A stretch of 64,000 bases of DNA from CAVQCX01 sp963775335 (GTDB lineage Bacteria; Pseudomonadota; Gammaproteobacteria; Chromatiales; Chromatiaceae), in NCBI GenBank assembly GCA_963775335.1, contig CAVZIJ010000006.1, forward strand, positions 62,001 to 126,000. The letters run 5' to 3'. Position 1 is the first letter of the stretch. Each line of letters begins with the position of its first letter. The notes beneath the pieces are model-generated. The model did not search any database. It saw only the letters and a program-made list of their open reading frames with translations, and was not told the DNA's origin. Position numbers and translations under genes: made by a program. Positions 24,690 through 32,895 of the stretch are shown in pieces.

Positions 24690-26117
24690 CTAGTCGTTAT
24701 CCGGTTCCGCCGAATCCTCCAGCTGCAGATCCTTGATCTTGCGGGTGAGGGTGTTGCGGCCCCAGCCGAGCAGCTTAGCGGCCTCTTGACGCCTTCCGGC
24801 GGTCTGCTCCAGGGCGGCCTCGATCATCACCCGCTCGAATGTCGGCATCGCGTCATCCAGCAGGGCCGCCTGACCTGCGGCGAGGCGCTGCCTTGCCCAG
24901 CCCCTAAGCGAGGCGGGCCAGTCGCCTTCCCGAGACCTGGCCGCCGGGCCTGACCTCTGCAGCAGCTCCGGGGGGAGGTCCTCGAGATGAACCTCGGCGC
25001 CCGATGCCATGACGGTGAGCCAGCGTGCCGTGTTCTCGAGCTGGCGCACATTGCCCGGCCAGTCGCACTGCTTGAGTCGCTCGAGTGCCTCGGGCATCAG
25101 GCTTTTCGGCTCAACCCGTAGCTCCTTGGACGCGGCAGCCAGAAAGTGTTCGATCAACGGGGGGATATCCTCCCGGCGCTCCCGCAGCGCGGGCAGATGG
25201 ATGCGGATGACGTTGAGGCGATGGAAAAGGTCCTCGCGGAAGCGCCCGTCACTGACCAGCCGTTCGAGGTCCTGGTGCGTGGCGGCGATGATCCGCACGT
25301 CGACCTGGATGGGCTCATGCCCGCCGACACGGTAGAACTCCCCGTCGGCCAGGACTCGCAGCAAGCGGGTCTGCAGCTCGGCCGGCATATCGCCGATCTC
25401 GTCGAGGAACAAGGTGCCACCATCGGCCTGCTCGAAGCGTCCCAATCGCCGGCTCTGAGCACCAGTGAAGGCCCCTCGCTCATGACCGAACAGCTCCGAC
25501 TCGAGCAAGTCCCTGGGTATGGCGGCCATATTGAGGGCGATGAACGGCTTGTCCGCCCGGGGACTGTGACGATGCAGTGCGCGGGCTACCAGCTCCTTGC
25601 CGGTCCCGGACTCGCCGTTGATCAGGACGGTGATGTTCGAACGCGCGAGCCGGCCGATAGCCCTGTACACGTCTTGCATCGCCACCGCCGCGCCGATGAT
25701 CTCGGGGGTCTGCGGGACCACTGGCTCCTGCTCGACCGCGGTGCGGCTGCCATGCCGGCACGCGCGACGGACCTGCTCGACAGCCTCGTCCACGTCAAAA
25801 GGTTTGGGAAGGTACTCGAACGCCCCTCCGTGAAAAGCCGACACGGCACTGTCGAGGTCCGAGTGGGCGGTCATGATGAGGACCGGGAGGTTGGGGTAGC
25901 GCTGGCGTATCCGATCGAGCAGCTCAAGCCCGTCCATGCCGGGCATACGGATGTCCGAGACGACCGCGTCGGGCTTGTCGGTCTCCAGCGCGCTCAGAGC
26001 GTCGCCCGCATTATCGAAGGTCCGCACGTCCATATCGGCGCGCTGGAGAGCGCGCTCCAGGACCCAGCGGATTGACCGGTCGTCGTCGACGACCCAAACA
26101 CGGCTCCCTCTAGGCAT
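24690..26117 (-). CDS. glnG: Nitrogen regulation response regulator NtrC
   Basis: Sigma54-dependent enhancer-binding protein that activates nitrogen-assimilation genes when phosphorylated by NtrB. The 475 residues contain a receiver domain with phosphoacceptor D55 (VVSDIRMPGMDG). The AAA+ domain has Walker A GESGTGKE and the sigma54-contact loop GAFTGA, and a Fis-type helix-turn-helix forms the C-terminus (LGWGRNTLTRKIKDL). The start overlaps the ntrB stop by 8 bases, so the two are coupled. Also called ntrC. Confidence 0.95.
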   Translation of the reverse strand: MPRGSRVWVVDDDRSIRWVLERALQRADMDVRTFDNAGDALSALETDKPDAVVSDIRMPGMDGLELLDRIRQRYPNLPVLIMTAHSDLDSAVSAFHGGAFEYLPKPFDVDEAVEQVRRACRHGSRTAVEQEPVVPQTPEIIGAAVAMQDVYRAIGRLARSNITVLINGESGTGKELVARALHRHSPRADKPFIALNMAAIPRDLLESELFGHERGAFTGAQSRRLGRFEQADGGTLFLDEIGDMPAELQTRLLRVLADGEFYRVGGHEPIQVDVRIIAATHQDLERLVSDGRFREDLFHRLNVIRIHLPALRERREDIPPLIEHFLAAASKELRVEPKSLMPEALERLKQCDWPGNVRQLENTARWLTVMASGAEVHLEDLPPELLQRSGPAARSREGDWPASLRGWARQRLAAGQAALLDDAMPTFERVMIEAALEQTAGRRQEAAKLLGWGRNTLTRKIKDLQLEDSAEPDND

Positions 26118-27195
26118 TTGGATTCTCCACGGGCAGAAAAACGGTGAACACGGTTTGGCCGGGTCGGCTTCGGAGCTCGATCAGACCGCCGTGCTGGCTC
26201 ACCAATGACTGAGCGATGGACAGTCCTATACCCTGGCCGCCCGCGCTGGCCGAGAGCATCGGGTAGAAGATCTTGTGACGGAGGTCTTCGGGGATGCCCG
26301 GGCCATCGTCCTCGATCTCGATCTGGGCCACCAGGCGGTGGCGGTGGCTCCCGAGCGTGAGCTGGCGCAGCACGCGAGATCTCAGGATGATCTTGCCGCC
26401 GCTCGTGCCAAGCGCGCGCGCGGCATTTCGGGTGATGTTGAGGACTGCCTGGATGAGCTGGTCCGCATCCCCGTAGAGATCGGGGATACTGGGGTCGTAG
26501 TCGCGCTCGATTACGAGCTGTTGGCCGGCTTCGGCCTTGACCAGGGCCCGAACCCGCTCGAGAACCTGGTGGATGTTGACCCTCCTGTAGCTCGGTACCC
26601 GGTTCGGGCCCAGCAGCCGGTCAACGAGTGCCTGGAGCCGGTCCGCCTCGTCGATGATGACGCGGGTGTACTCGGCGAGCGCGGGGTCGGGGAGCTCGCG
26701 CTCGAGCAGCTGGGCCGCACCCCGCAGCCCGCCCAGGGGATTCTTGATCTCGTGAGCAAGCCCTCGGACCAGGGCCCGCGCCGCTTGGTGCTGCACCAGC
26801 AGGCCTTCTTCCCGAGTGATGCGCAGCTGGCGATCCACCTGTTGGAGCTCGACCAAGAGGCCTTGGGAGCGCCCTGGGTCAGGCACGGGGATCATCGTGC
26901 AGTCAACCGTGATCTCCCGGCCGTCAGGGAGCTTGAGCACCCTCTCCCGCTCCGTGACTGCATGGCCGGAGTGCCGGGCCTTCCTGAGATCCGCCCCTGC
27001 GGCCCCCTCCGCGCAGCGGATCAGCTCGGCCGCCGGCTGTCCTCGCAGGTGTCGCGCGCTGCTTGCGAACAAGACCTCCGCGGCGGGATTGGCGTATTCG
27101 ACGTTCAGTGCCCCGTCGAACAGCACCACCGCACTGCTCAGGTTATCCAGGATGCGTTGGGCCAACGCGGCGGTAGTTCGGGCGTCAGAGTTCAT
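26110..27195 (-). CDS. glnL: Nitrogen regulation sensor histidine kinase NtrB
   Basis: Soluble histidine kinase controlled by PII proteins; it phosphorylates and dephosphorylates NtrC. The 361 residues hold an N-terminal PAS domain (about 15-120), the H-box with H148 in VRGLAHEIKNPLGG, and a C-terminal HATPase domain with N, G1 (DDGPGI) and G2 (GGQGIGLSIA) boxes. There is no membrane segment, as in other NtrB proteins. The ATG at 27195 has only a short AGG upstream. Also called ntrB. Confidence 0.95.
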   Translation of the reverse strand: MNSDARTTAALAQRILDNLSSAVVLFDGALNVEYANPAAEVLFASSARHLRGQPAAELIRCAEGAAGADLRKARHSGHAVTERERVLKLPDGREITVDCTMIPVPDPGRSQGLLVELQQVDRQLRITREEGLLVQHQAARALVRGLAHEIKNPLGGLRGAAQLLERELPDPALAEYTRVIIDEADRLQALVDRLLGPNRVPSYRRVNIHQVLERVRALVKAEAGQQLVIERDYDPSIPDLYGDADQLIQAVLNITRNAARALGTSGGKIILRSRVLRQLTLGSHRHRLVAQIEIEDDGPGIPEDLRHKIFYPMLSASAGGQGIGLSIAQSLVSQHGGLIELRSRPGQTVFTVFLPVENPNA

Positions 27196-27207
27196 GTGCC
27201 TGCATCA

Positions 27208-27223
27208 AGCAAGATCCGCACCA
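27208..27223 (-). promoter_or_regulatory. Sigma54-type -24/-12 motif just upstream of ntrB
   Basis: On the minus strand TGGTGCGGATCTTGCT matches TGGCACGNNNNTTGCW except at two positions, with the GG and GC doublets at the right spacing. It would put the transcript start about two bases before the ntrB ATG, which is odd, so it may be fortuitous or serve another start. A near-perfect NtrC palindrome lies about 150 bases upstream. Confidence 0.35.
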
Positions 27224-27358
27224 TGAATGCTCAGGAGGCCCAGCGGCGGGGCACAACCATTGTCGCATTGGCCCTGGCCAACGCCACCGGGGCGAACCGC
27301 AATGGTGCGGGTCCGGCACAGAACGGGGCCCATAGCCCAACACTCCCTTGGCCATGTT

Positions 27359-27373
27359 GCACCACCAAGGTGC
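27359..27373. promoter_or_regulatory. NtrC-like binding site upstream of ntrB
   Basis: GCACCACCAAGGTGC is GCAC-N7-GTGC, the core of the NtrC palindrome, with five paired bases on each side. It lies in the 227-base gap between the DUF4124 gene and ntrB, a typical enhancer distance from the -24/-12-like motif. The remainder of this gap holds nothing else recognised. Confidence 0.5.
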
Positions 27374-27422
27374 GACGCGCGGGTCTGCCGGCTTCAGATC
27401 AGTGGGACCGATTAAAGCTGGG

Positions 27423-28217
27423 CTAATGGCTTGGCTTGCTGGCGGGCCGCACAGGCGAGAACGTGCCACTGGGTTGGCTAGGCGCCCCCCCATAGCTCGG
27501 TGTATAGCCCCGCGCTCCCGGGCGCGTCGGACTGAAGGTCTGATCGCCCGAGGGGATCTCGGGGTACGCAGGGCCATACACCGAGGCCTTCCCCCCACCC
27601 GAATCGGACGGGAAGGCCTGTTTGTCTTGCGGAATGCCGGGGTAGTTGGGGTTGAACGGCTGCTGGTCGCCCTCCGAAGCTCCGGCGGCAGGCGTCTTCG
27701 TCGTCGGCACCAACAGGTTGAAACGCACGGGGATCGCCCGAATTAGGGTCCGGCCCTTTGCATCGAGTACCTCGGCTTGCAAGGTGTGGGCTCCGCGCTC
27801 GATGTGCTTGAGCACAGCATGCACCGAATCCACCGTTTCGCGCGCCCCCAGGCCGTCGAGCACAAGCTGGATCTGGTCCCCCTTGCGAAGATCTGGATCA
27901 AGGGTCATCACGACAGGTACGTCGCCGGTGGCGTTGTGCAGGGTTTCCCGGTCGGCGGGATGGTCGATGCGGAAGCTGTGGTAGGGGCCGGCCGAGGGCT
28001 GCTGGGCCGGGCCGGATTTCTCGGCGGCCGGGGCGGCGGTGCTGTAAGTCGGCGGCGCGTAGTGCGAGGATTCGGGAAGCTGGATCTTCTTGGCCCCGGC
28101 CACCGGCTGATCGGAGTAATGCACCACCCCGTCGGGGCCAAGCCACCGGTAGACGGCCGCCTCGGCCGGCAACGCCAGCACGCAGCAGAATCCCACGAGC
28201 ACCAAAGCATTCTTCAT
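27423..28217 (-). CDS. DUF4124 domain-containing secreted protein
   Basis: A 264-residue protein with a signal peptide (about residues 1-20, ending AEA) and an N-terminal DUF4124 domain (AVYRWLGPDGVVHYSDQP). A central beta-rich domain follows (about 80-170), and the low-complexity C-terminus is rich in Pro/Gly/Ser. Proteins of this kind are commonly encoded between glnA and ntrB in gammaproteobacteria. Their role is unknown, and the link to nitrogen control may be only positional. The glnA terminator lies in the 149-base gap upstream of it. Confidence 0.85.
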   Translation of the reverse strand: MKNALVLVGFCCVLALPAEAAVYRWLGPDGVVHYSDQPVAGAKKIQLPESSHYAPPTYSTAAPAAEKSGPAQQPSAGPYHSFRIDHPADRETLHNATGDVPVVMTLDPDLRKGDQIQLVLDGLGARETVDSVHAVLKHIERGAHTLQAEVLDAKGRTLIRAIPVRFNLLVPTTKTPAAGASEGDQQPFNPNYPGIPQDKQAFPSDSGGGKASVYGPAYPEIPSGDQTFSPTRPGARGYTPSYGGAPSQPSGTFSPVRPASKPSH

Positions 28218-28305
28218 GAGTGCCAGGATAGATCAGGCCCGGTTGAGGGACAACGCCGAAGTCCCTCCGATACCGCCATTTTGGAGAAAGAGATCACAAG
28301 CACAA

Positions 28306-28335
28306 GAAAAAGCCCCCCTTACAGGGGGGGGGGCT
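28306..28335 (-). terminator. Intrinsic terminator of glnA
   Basis: On the minus strand a G/C stem (AGCCCCCC paired with GGGGGGCT around a ~9-base loop) is followed by TTTTTC, 30 to 60 bases after the glnA stop. The run of ten Gs on the plus strand lets the stem slip. It separates glnA from the DUF4124-ntrBC genes. Confidence 0.85.
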
Positions 28336-28366
28336 CCGGTTTCAACCAACGAGCGGGGAGACCGGC

Positions 28367-29773
28367 TCAGAGGCTGTAGTACATGTCGAACTCGATCGGG
28401 TGGGTCGTCATGCGCAGGCGGGTGACCTCGGCCATCTTAAGGTCTATGTACCCGTCGAGCAGGTCGTCGGTGAACACACCGCCCGCGGTCAGATAAGCGC
28501 GGTCCTTGTCGAGCATATCCAGCGCCTGGTCGAGTGCATGGCACACGGTAGGGATCGCCTTGGCTTCCTCGGGGGGCAAGTCATAGAGGTCCTTATCCAA
28601 CGCATCGCCAGGGTCGATCTTGTTCTGGATTCCATCCAGACCGGCCATCATCATGGCCGAGAAGGCGAGATACGGGTTGGCTGTGGGGTCGGGGAACCGC
28701 ACCTCGATGCGGCGGCCCTTCGGGCTTGCATCCCAAGGAATCCGGATAGAGGCGGAGCGGTTGCGCGCGGAGTACGCCAGCATCACTGGGGCCTCGAAGC
28801 CGGGTACCAGACGCTTGTAGCTGTTCGTGCCCGGGTTGCAGAATGCGTTGAGCGAGCGCGCGTGCTTGATGATTCCACCGATGTAGTGCAGCGCCAGCTC
28901 GCTGAGGCCGCCGTACTTGTTTCCGGCGAAAAGGTTCTGTCCATCCTTGCCCAGCGACTGGTGGACATGCATGCCGGAGCCGTTGTCGCCGACCAGCGGC
29001 TTGGGCATGAAGGTGGCGGTCTTGCCGTAGGCGTGGGCTACGTTGAGCACGCAGTACTTCAGGATCAAGGTCCAGTCGGCGCGCTGGACCAGGGTCGAGA
29101 ACCGGGTCCCGATCTCGCACTGACCGGCGGTGGCCACCTCGTGGTGGTGCACCTCGACGGGAACTCCCATCTCCTCCATCGCCAGACACATCGCGGCACG
29201 GATGTCGTTAAGGGAGTCCACCGGCGGCACCGGGAAATATCCGCCTTTGACACTGGGACGGTGGCCGATGTTGCCGTCCTCGTATACCCGCTCGGAGTTC
29301 CAGCCCGCTTCCTCGGAGTCCACCTTATAGAAGGCCCCGGACATATCCGCCCCCCAGCGCACATCGTCGAGGATGAAGAATTCGGGCTCAGGGCCGAAAT
29401 AGGCCGAGTCGGCGACGCCGGTCGACTTCAGGTAGGCCTCGGCACGCTTTGCGACGGAGCGGGGGTCGCGCTCGTAGCCCTGCATGGTCAGGGGCTCGAG
29501 GATGTCACAACGGACGATCATGGTCGGCTCGTCGCTGAACGGGTCCATTACCGCGGTCGCGTCCTCCGGCATCAGGACCATGTCGGACTCGTGGATGCCC
29601 TTCCAGCCCGCGATCGAGGACCCATCGAACATCTTGCCGCCCTTGAACATCTCTTCGTCCACGACGTGGGCCGGTAGCGAAACGTGCTGCTCCTTGCCCC
29701 GGGTGTCCGTGAAGCGAAGGTCGACGAACTTCACTTCGTTGTCTTTCATCATCTTGAGCGCTTTCGAGGACAT
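28367..29773 (-). CDS. glnA: Glutamine synthetase, type I
   Basis: Condenses ammonia and glutamate to glutamine; a cytoplasmic dodecamer. The 468 residues are typical of GSI. Present are DGSSIAGWKGIHESDM, the PEPEFFILD metal/glutamate region, HVHQSLGKDG, and the adenylylation tyrosine in DLYDLPPEEAK near residue 396, which implies control by GlnE-type adenylylation. GGAG precedes the ATG. It is transcribed toward DUF4124-ntrBC but has its own terminator. Confidence 0.98.
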   Translation of the reverse strand: MSSKALKMMKDNEVKFVDLRFTDTRGKEQHVSLPAHVVDEEMFKGGKMFDGSSIAGWKGIHESDMVLMPEDATAVMDPFSDEPTMIVRCDILEPLTMQGYERDPRSVAKRAEAYLKSTGVADSAYFGPEPEFFILDDVRWGADMSGAFYKVDSEEAGWNSERVYEDGNIGHRPSVKGGYFPVPPVDSLNDIRAAMCLAMEEMGVPVEVHHHEVATAGQCEIGTRFSTLVQRADWTLILKYCVLNVAHAYGKTATFMPKPLVGDNGSGMHVHQSLGKDGQNLFAGNKYGGLSELALHYIGGIIKHARSLNAFCNPGTNSYKRLVPGFEAPVMLAYSARNRSASIRIPWDASPKGRRIEVRFPDPTANPYLAFSAMMMAGLDGIQNKIDPGDALDKDLYDLPPEEAKAIPTVCHALDQALDMLDKDRAYLTAGGVFTDDLLDGYIDLKMAEVTRLRMTTHPIEFDMYYSL

Positions 29774-30130
29774 CGTGTTTTTCTCCGTTGCTGAGCCTAG
29801 AGAGTCTTAACAGTCGCGAGCGTTGAGTATGCGCGGGGAAGGGATCGCGAAGCCCATTGACCGCACGTTTTATGCATGAACCGTGCCGCAACCAGCCCTG
29901 CTGCGGCTCCGGAGGGCGACCGCGGGGTTAAGGCGGGGAGCACTTCAGCCGAAGGCCGAAGATCGATCCCGCCAAAGTGCTTTTCCGCGCAAGAGACCAG
30001 GCCACCCTGATCGGGAGCAGCCCGAAGCCCGCTGGAAAACCTGCAGACACGGGGACGCGCTCTCGCTGATTGATGCAACGGCGGCACCATATTAGGGCAT
30101 AGACGGTCGCTACCGGGCAACGGTAGTGCG
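29774..30130. other. Long upstream region of glnA
   Basis: A 357-base gap without a supported gene. On the minus strand a -24/-12-like motif (30074-30089, TGGTGC-N5-TTGCA) lies about 300 bases before glnA. GCAC-N7-GGGC (30084-30098), close to an NtrC site, overlaps it. A perfect hairpin CTACCG-ggcaa-CGGTAG (30110-30126) lies next to the end of the cation transporter gene. No clear sigma70 promoter could be singled out. Confidence 0.4.
30074..30098 (-). promoter_or_regulatory. Candidate sigma54 promoter / NtrC-like site for glnA
   Basis: TGGTGCCGCCGTTGCA on the minus strand keeps the essential GG and GC doublets at the sigma54 spacing but differs from the consensus at three positions. GCAC-N7-GGGC overlaps its upstream end. 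glnA is a classic NtrC/sigma54 target, which is the main reason to list it. The distance to the start codon is long. Confidence 0.3.
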
Positions 30131-31303
30131 TCAGCCATAGAAAACCCGGACCCGGCCAAACTCGGGCCGATTTCGCAGGGCACCGGCTAGTGCCGCTTTC
30201 AGCGCCCCATTGCTCGCCGAGCCGACGAAGCTATCCAGCGAGAGATACACGTCGGCGTCGATGCGCCCGTTGAGGTAATGAAACGTAACCCGGAAACGCC
30301 GCGCAGCGGGGAGGACGTCGGCCCAGGCCGCGTCAAGCCGCCTCAGGGCCTCGGCCCGGGGCGGAAGCGCTAGGTTGCGGGGCGCTGACTCATCGTCCTC
30401 GGGGTCGATATGGACCGTCACATCCTCGATCTCGTCGATCTGCCGTTTGAGACTCTGTTCCACCAGAACGGCTATCTGGTGCCCTTCCGACACGCTGAGC
30501 CGAGGCTCGACCTGGACGTGAACGTCGGCGCAGGCATGCCCCCCGAGGCGGCGCGTCCTTAGGGTATGCAGGTCGCGCACGCCGCCCACCGCCAGAATAG
30601 TGGAGCGAATCGCCGCGAGCCTGTCCTTTTCCAGACCCGCGTCGACCAGCTCCTGAACCGCGCCCCAGCCGAGGTGCCAACCGATTTGCGCGATCATCAG
30701 GCCGACGAGCACAGCAGCGACGGCGTCCAGATAGGGGAGGCCCGCCATGGTCCCCGCGATGCCCGCGAGCACCACGACCGAAGACACAGCATCAGAGCGG
30801 TGGTGCCAAGCGTTGGCCCTGAGCATCTTGGAGCGCACGAGGCGCGCGGCCTTGGCGGTGTAATGGTAGAGCGCCTCCTTGCAGAAGATCGACAGGAGGG
30901 CGCCCCAAAGGGCCCAGTCGGTAGGCGCCATCAGGCGCGCGGGCGAGAACATCCGGGCCAGCGCATCCCAGGCGATGCCGACGGCCACCAACAGCAGAAT
31001 GATAGCTAGGGCGAGGGTCGCGACGGTCTCGAAGCGCCCGTGCCCGTAAGGGTGCTCGGCATCCGCCTGCTGGCCGGCCTGGTGGGCGGCGATGTAGACC
31101 AGCGCATCAGAGAGCAGGTCGGAGATGGAGTGCACGCCGTCGGCGATCAGCGCCTCGGAGCGGCCGACCACACCGAGGAAGATCTTGATCGCGGAGAGCA
31201 CCAGGTTAACGACGGCACCGACCAGGGTCACGCGCCGGGTAACCCGCAGGCGCTCGGCCAGTCCCCTTGGAGGGACTGCCACGCCTGGCTCCGTCCTGCT
31301 CAC
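30131..31303 (-). CDS. Cation diffusion facilitator (FieF/CzcD-type) transporter
   Basis: Exports divalent metals (Zn, Fe, Mn, Co or Cd) in exchange for protons. The 390-residue protein has about six membrane segments. The metal-site motifs are DGVHSISDLLSD in TM2 and HHRSDAVSS in TM5, and there is a C-terminal metallochaperone-like domain (about 210-300) followed by an extra ~80-residue tail. The GTG at 31303 overlaps the stop of the TusA-like gene by 4 bases, so that start is preferred to 31384. The His-Asp pattern in TM5 is compatible with zinc or iron, but the metal cannot be decided. Confidence 0.9.
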   Translation of the reverse strand: MSRTEPGVAVPPRGLAERLRVTRRVTLVGAVVNLVLSAIKIFLGVVGRSEALIADGVHSISDLLSDALVYIAAHQAGQQADAEHPYGHGRFETVATLALAIILLLVAVGIAWDALARMFSPARLMAPTDWALWGALLSIFCKEALYHYTAKAARLVRSKMLRANAWHHRSDAVSSVVVLAGIAGTMAGLPYLDAVAAVLVGLMIAQIGWHLGWGAVQELVDAGLEKDRLAAIRSTILAVGGVRDLHTLRTRRLGGHACADVHVQVEPRLSVSEGHQIAVLVEQSLKRQIDEIEDVTVHIDPEDDESAPRNLALPPRAEALRRLDAAWADVLPAARRFRVTFHYLNGRIDADVYLSLDSFVGSASNGALKAALAGALRNRPEFGRVRVFYG

Positions 31304-31539
31304 CCCTGTCCCACCTCGATCACCACGAGGTAGTCGGGCCCCCGCTTGCAGCTTTCCAACACGCGGTGTCCGTTGATTCGACACCAGGCCGGGATGTCGC
31401 TCAAGGCCCCGGGGTCGCTGGACAGGGCCTTAACCAGAGTCCCGGCCGCGAGCTGGACGATCCGATCCTGGACTCGGATGACCGGCAGGGGACAGAGCAG
31501 CCCGCGCGCGTCGACCACCACGGGGCTCAAAGCACCCAC
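31300..31539 (-). CDS. TusA-family sulfur carrier protein
   Basis: A 79-residue protein with the TusA fold signature DARGLLCPLPVIRVQDRI, whose cysteine (C16) carries persulfide sulfur. TusA proteins pass sulfur to tRNA thiolation, molybdenum cofactor or dissimilatory sulfur pathways. It overlaps the upstream PP-loop ATPase gene by 13 bases and the downstream transporter gene by 4, so the three are translationally coupled. It starts with GTG. The pairing suggests it supplies sulfur to the PP-loop enzyme; this is inferred from context. Confidence 0.85.
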   Translation of the reverse strand: MGALSPVVVDARGLLCPLPVIRVQDRIVQLAAGTLVKALSSDPGALSDIPAWCRINGHRVLESCKRGPDYLVVIEVGQG

Positions 31540-32570
31540 TCCCGCGGTAGCTCGTCGTCCCTGAGCGGGCGGACCTTTAGGAGGCTGCGCGCACCGTCGG
31601 GATGGCGCAGCTCCAGCTCCACCTGTTCGGCGTCGCGGCCCTTACTGTAGCGGGCCACGATGCGCGCTGCGAGCTCCAGATCCGCTGCCCCCGGGGTGCC
31701 ATCGATGAGGGCCAAGGGCCCCGGGTGACTCTGGGTCGAAAGGCTTGTCATGCGCCCCTGGTAGCCCTGCAGAAAGCGCCCCTCCCCCTCTTCCCGGGCG
31801 ACGATCAGCTTGAAATCCGGGCTTGGTCGAATGTGTCGGCCCACCTTCAGCAACATGATATCGTCGAGCTCGTAACGGCGCTGCCCGCGAGCCCGCCATA
31901 GGTCGGCGAGCTTCACGGAATACTGGGCATCGGTGAGAAAACAGCAGCCGCCGGCGGGTTGCGCATAATCTTCGATCCCGAAGTGCCGCGCCAACGCGAT
32001 CTGGGGCTTGCGGCTACGGCCGCTGAAGCCATAGAGGCGCTCTCGATCCACCCAGCGCTCCCGCTCGGGCAGGGTCGGCGGCAGGTTGCGGGCACAGAGG
32101 GGGCGCAGCAGGAGATCCCCCGCGCCCGATGCGCGGCACACCAGGGGCATGGTGTCCTTGCGCTGGGACATGGGCCTCTGCCCGATGACCTCTCCGGTCA
32201 GGATGAAATCGAAGCCGTGGGCCTGGCGCCACTCCTGAGCCTTGCGCACCATGAAGATCTTGCAGTCCAAGCAAGGGTTGAGGTTGGCGCCGTAGCCGTA
32301 CTTGGGGTTGAGGACAACGTCCTTATACTCGTCGATGATGTCGACGATGTGCAGCTTGATGCCCAGCTGCTCGGCCACCCACAAGGCGTTGTTGCGCTTG
32401 GGCTTGGCCTGATCGCGCTTGCGGATCGCATGGGTATGGCCTTCCACACAGAAGCCCGTGTAGAAATTGATCCCGTCGACCTGGATGCCCTGCTCCTGCA
32501 CGACGCGCGCGGCAAGCATCGAGTCCAGGCCACCCGAGATCAGGGCCACGGCTTTGCGGGTCTGAGACAT
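31527..32570 (-). CDS. PP-loop ATPase, MnmA/ThiI-like tRNA sulfurtransferase-related protein
   Basis: A 347-residue protein with an N-terminal PP-loop (SGGLDSMLA, residues ~12-20) that would adenylate a substrate. It has a CxxC pair in NPCLDCKIFM (~110-119), further cysteines in GGCCFLTDAQYS, and a C-terminal domain of about 150 residues. Similar proteins are annotated as tRNA 2-thiouridylase or methyltransferase-like in delta- and epsilonproteobacteria. It lacks the THUMP and rhodanese domains of E. coli ThiI. The ATG at 32570 begins the conserved core; an upstream ATG (MRIVHP, ~20 codons earlier) is possible. The coupled TusA-like gene supports a sulfur-transfer role. The exact RNA target is unknown. 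Confidence 0.75.
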   Translation of the reverse strand: MSQTRKAVALISGGLDSMLAARVVQEQGIQVDGINFYTGFCVEGHTHAIRKRDQAKPKRNNALWVAEQLGIKLHIVDIIDEYKDVVLNPKYGYGANLNPCLDCKIFMVRKAQEWRQAHGFDFILTGEVIGQRPMSQRKDTMPLVCRASGAGDLLLRPLCARNLPPTLPERERWVDRERLYGFSGRSRKPQIALARHFGIEDYAQPAGGCCFLTDAQYSVKLADLWRARGQRRYELDDIMLLKVGRHIRPSPDFKLIVAREEGEGRFLQGYQGRMTSLSTQSHPGPLALIDGTPGAADLELAARIVARYSKGRDAEQVELELRHPDGARSLLKVRPLRDDELPREWVL

Positions 32571-32895
32571 ACTGGGGGCTCGGGGCTGATCGGCCAAACG
32601 GGGGGCTATTGTAACAGGATGTACGATACGCATTTCGGCGCGCTCTTCCGCTGACGAAACCGAAAAGGGTCGATTCTCGGTTTCTTTCTTTTTCAACGGC
32701 TTACAGCCGTTGGAGAAGGCGGACCACATGCGAGCTTCACAAAAACCGGGCTCGTCGACGACCGGCTGCAGCTTCGCCCGGAATGAGCCGAGATGCGGAG
32801 ACCGTCGTGGCGGAATGGCCCGCTTGTTAGCCAATGCAGCGTGCGAGTCGGTATACTTCGGCGGATTTGTCCCGACTCCCGGAATCTGATACCCG
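32571..32895. other. Intergenic region between the PP-loop gene and glyQ
   Basis: A 325-base gap between divergent genes. It contains two hairpins (32656-32711, listed separately). A -10-like TATACT lies at 32852-32857, 39 bases before glyQ, with no good -35. No reading frame in it looks coding. Confidence 0.4.
32656..32711 (+). terminator. Terminator-like hairpin with no upstream gene, plus second hairpin
   Basis: GAAACCGA (32656-32663) pairs perfectly with TCGGTTTC (32677-32684) and is followed by TTTCTTTTTC. Directly after it comes AACGGC-ttaca-GCCGTT (32695-32711). On the plus strand there is no gene upstream to terminate, since the PP-loop gene runs the other way. It may end a small RNA or belong to the glyQ leader. 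Confidence 0.45.
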
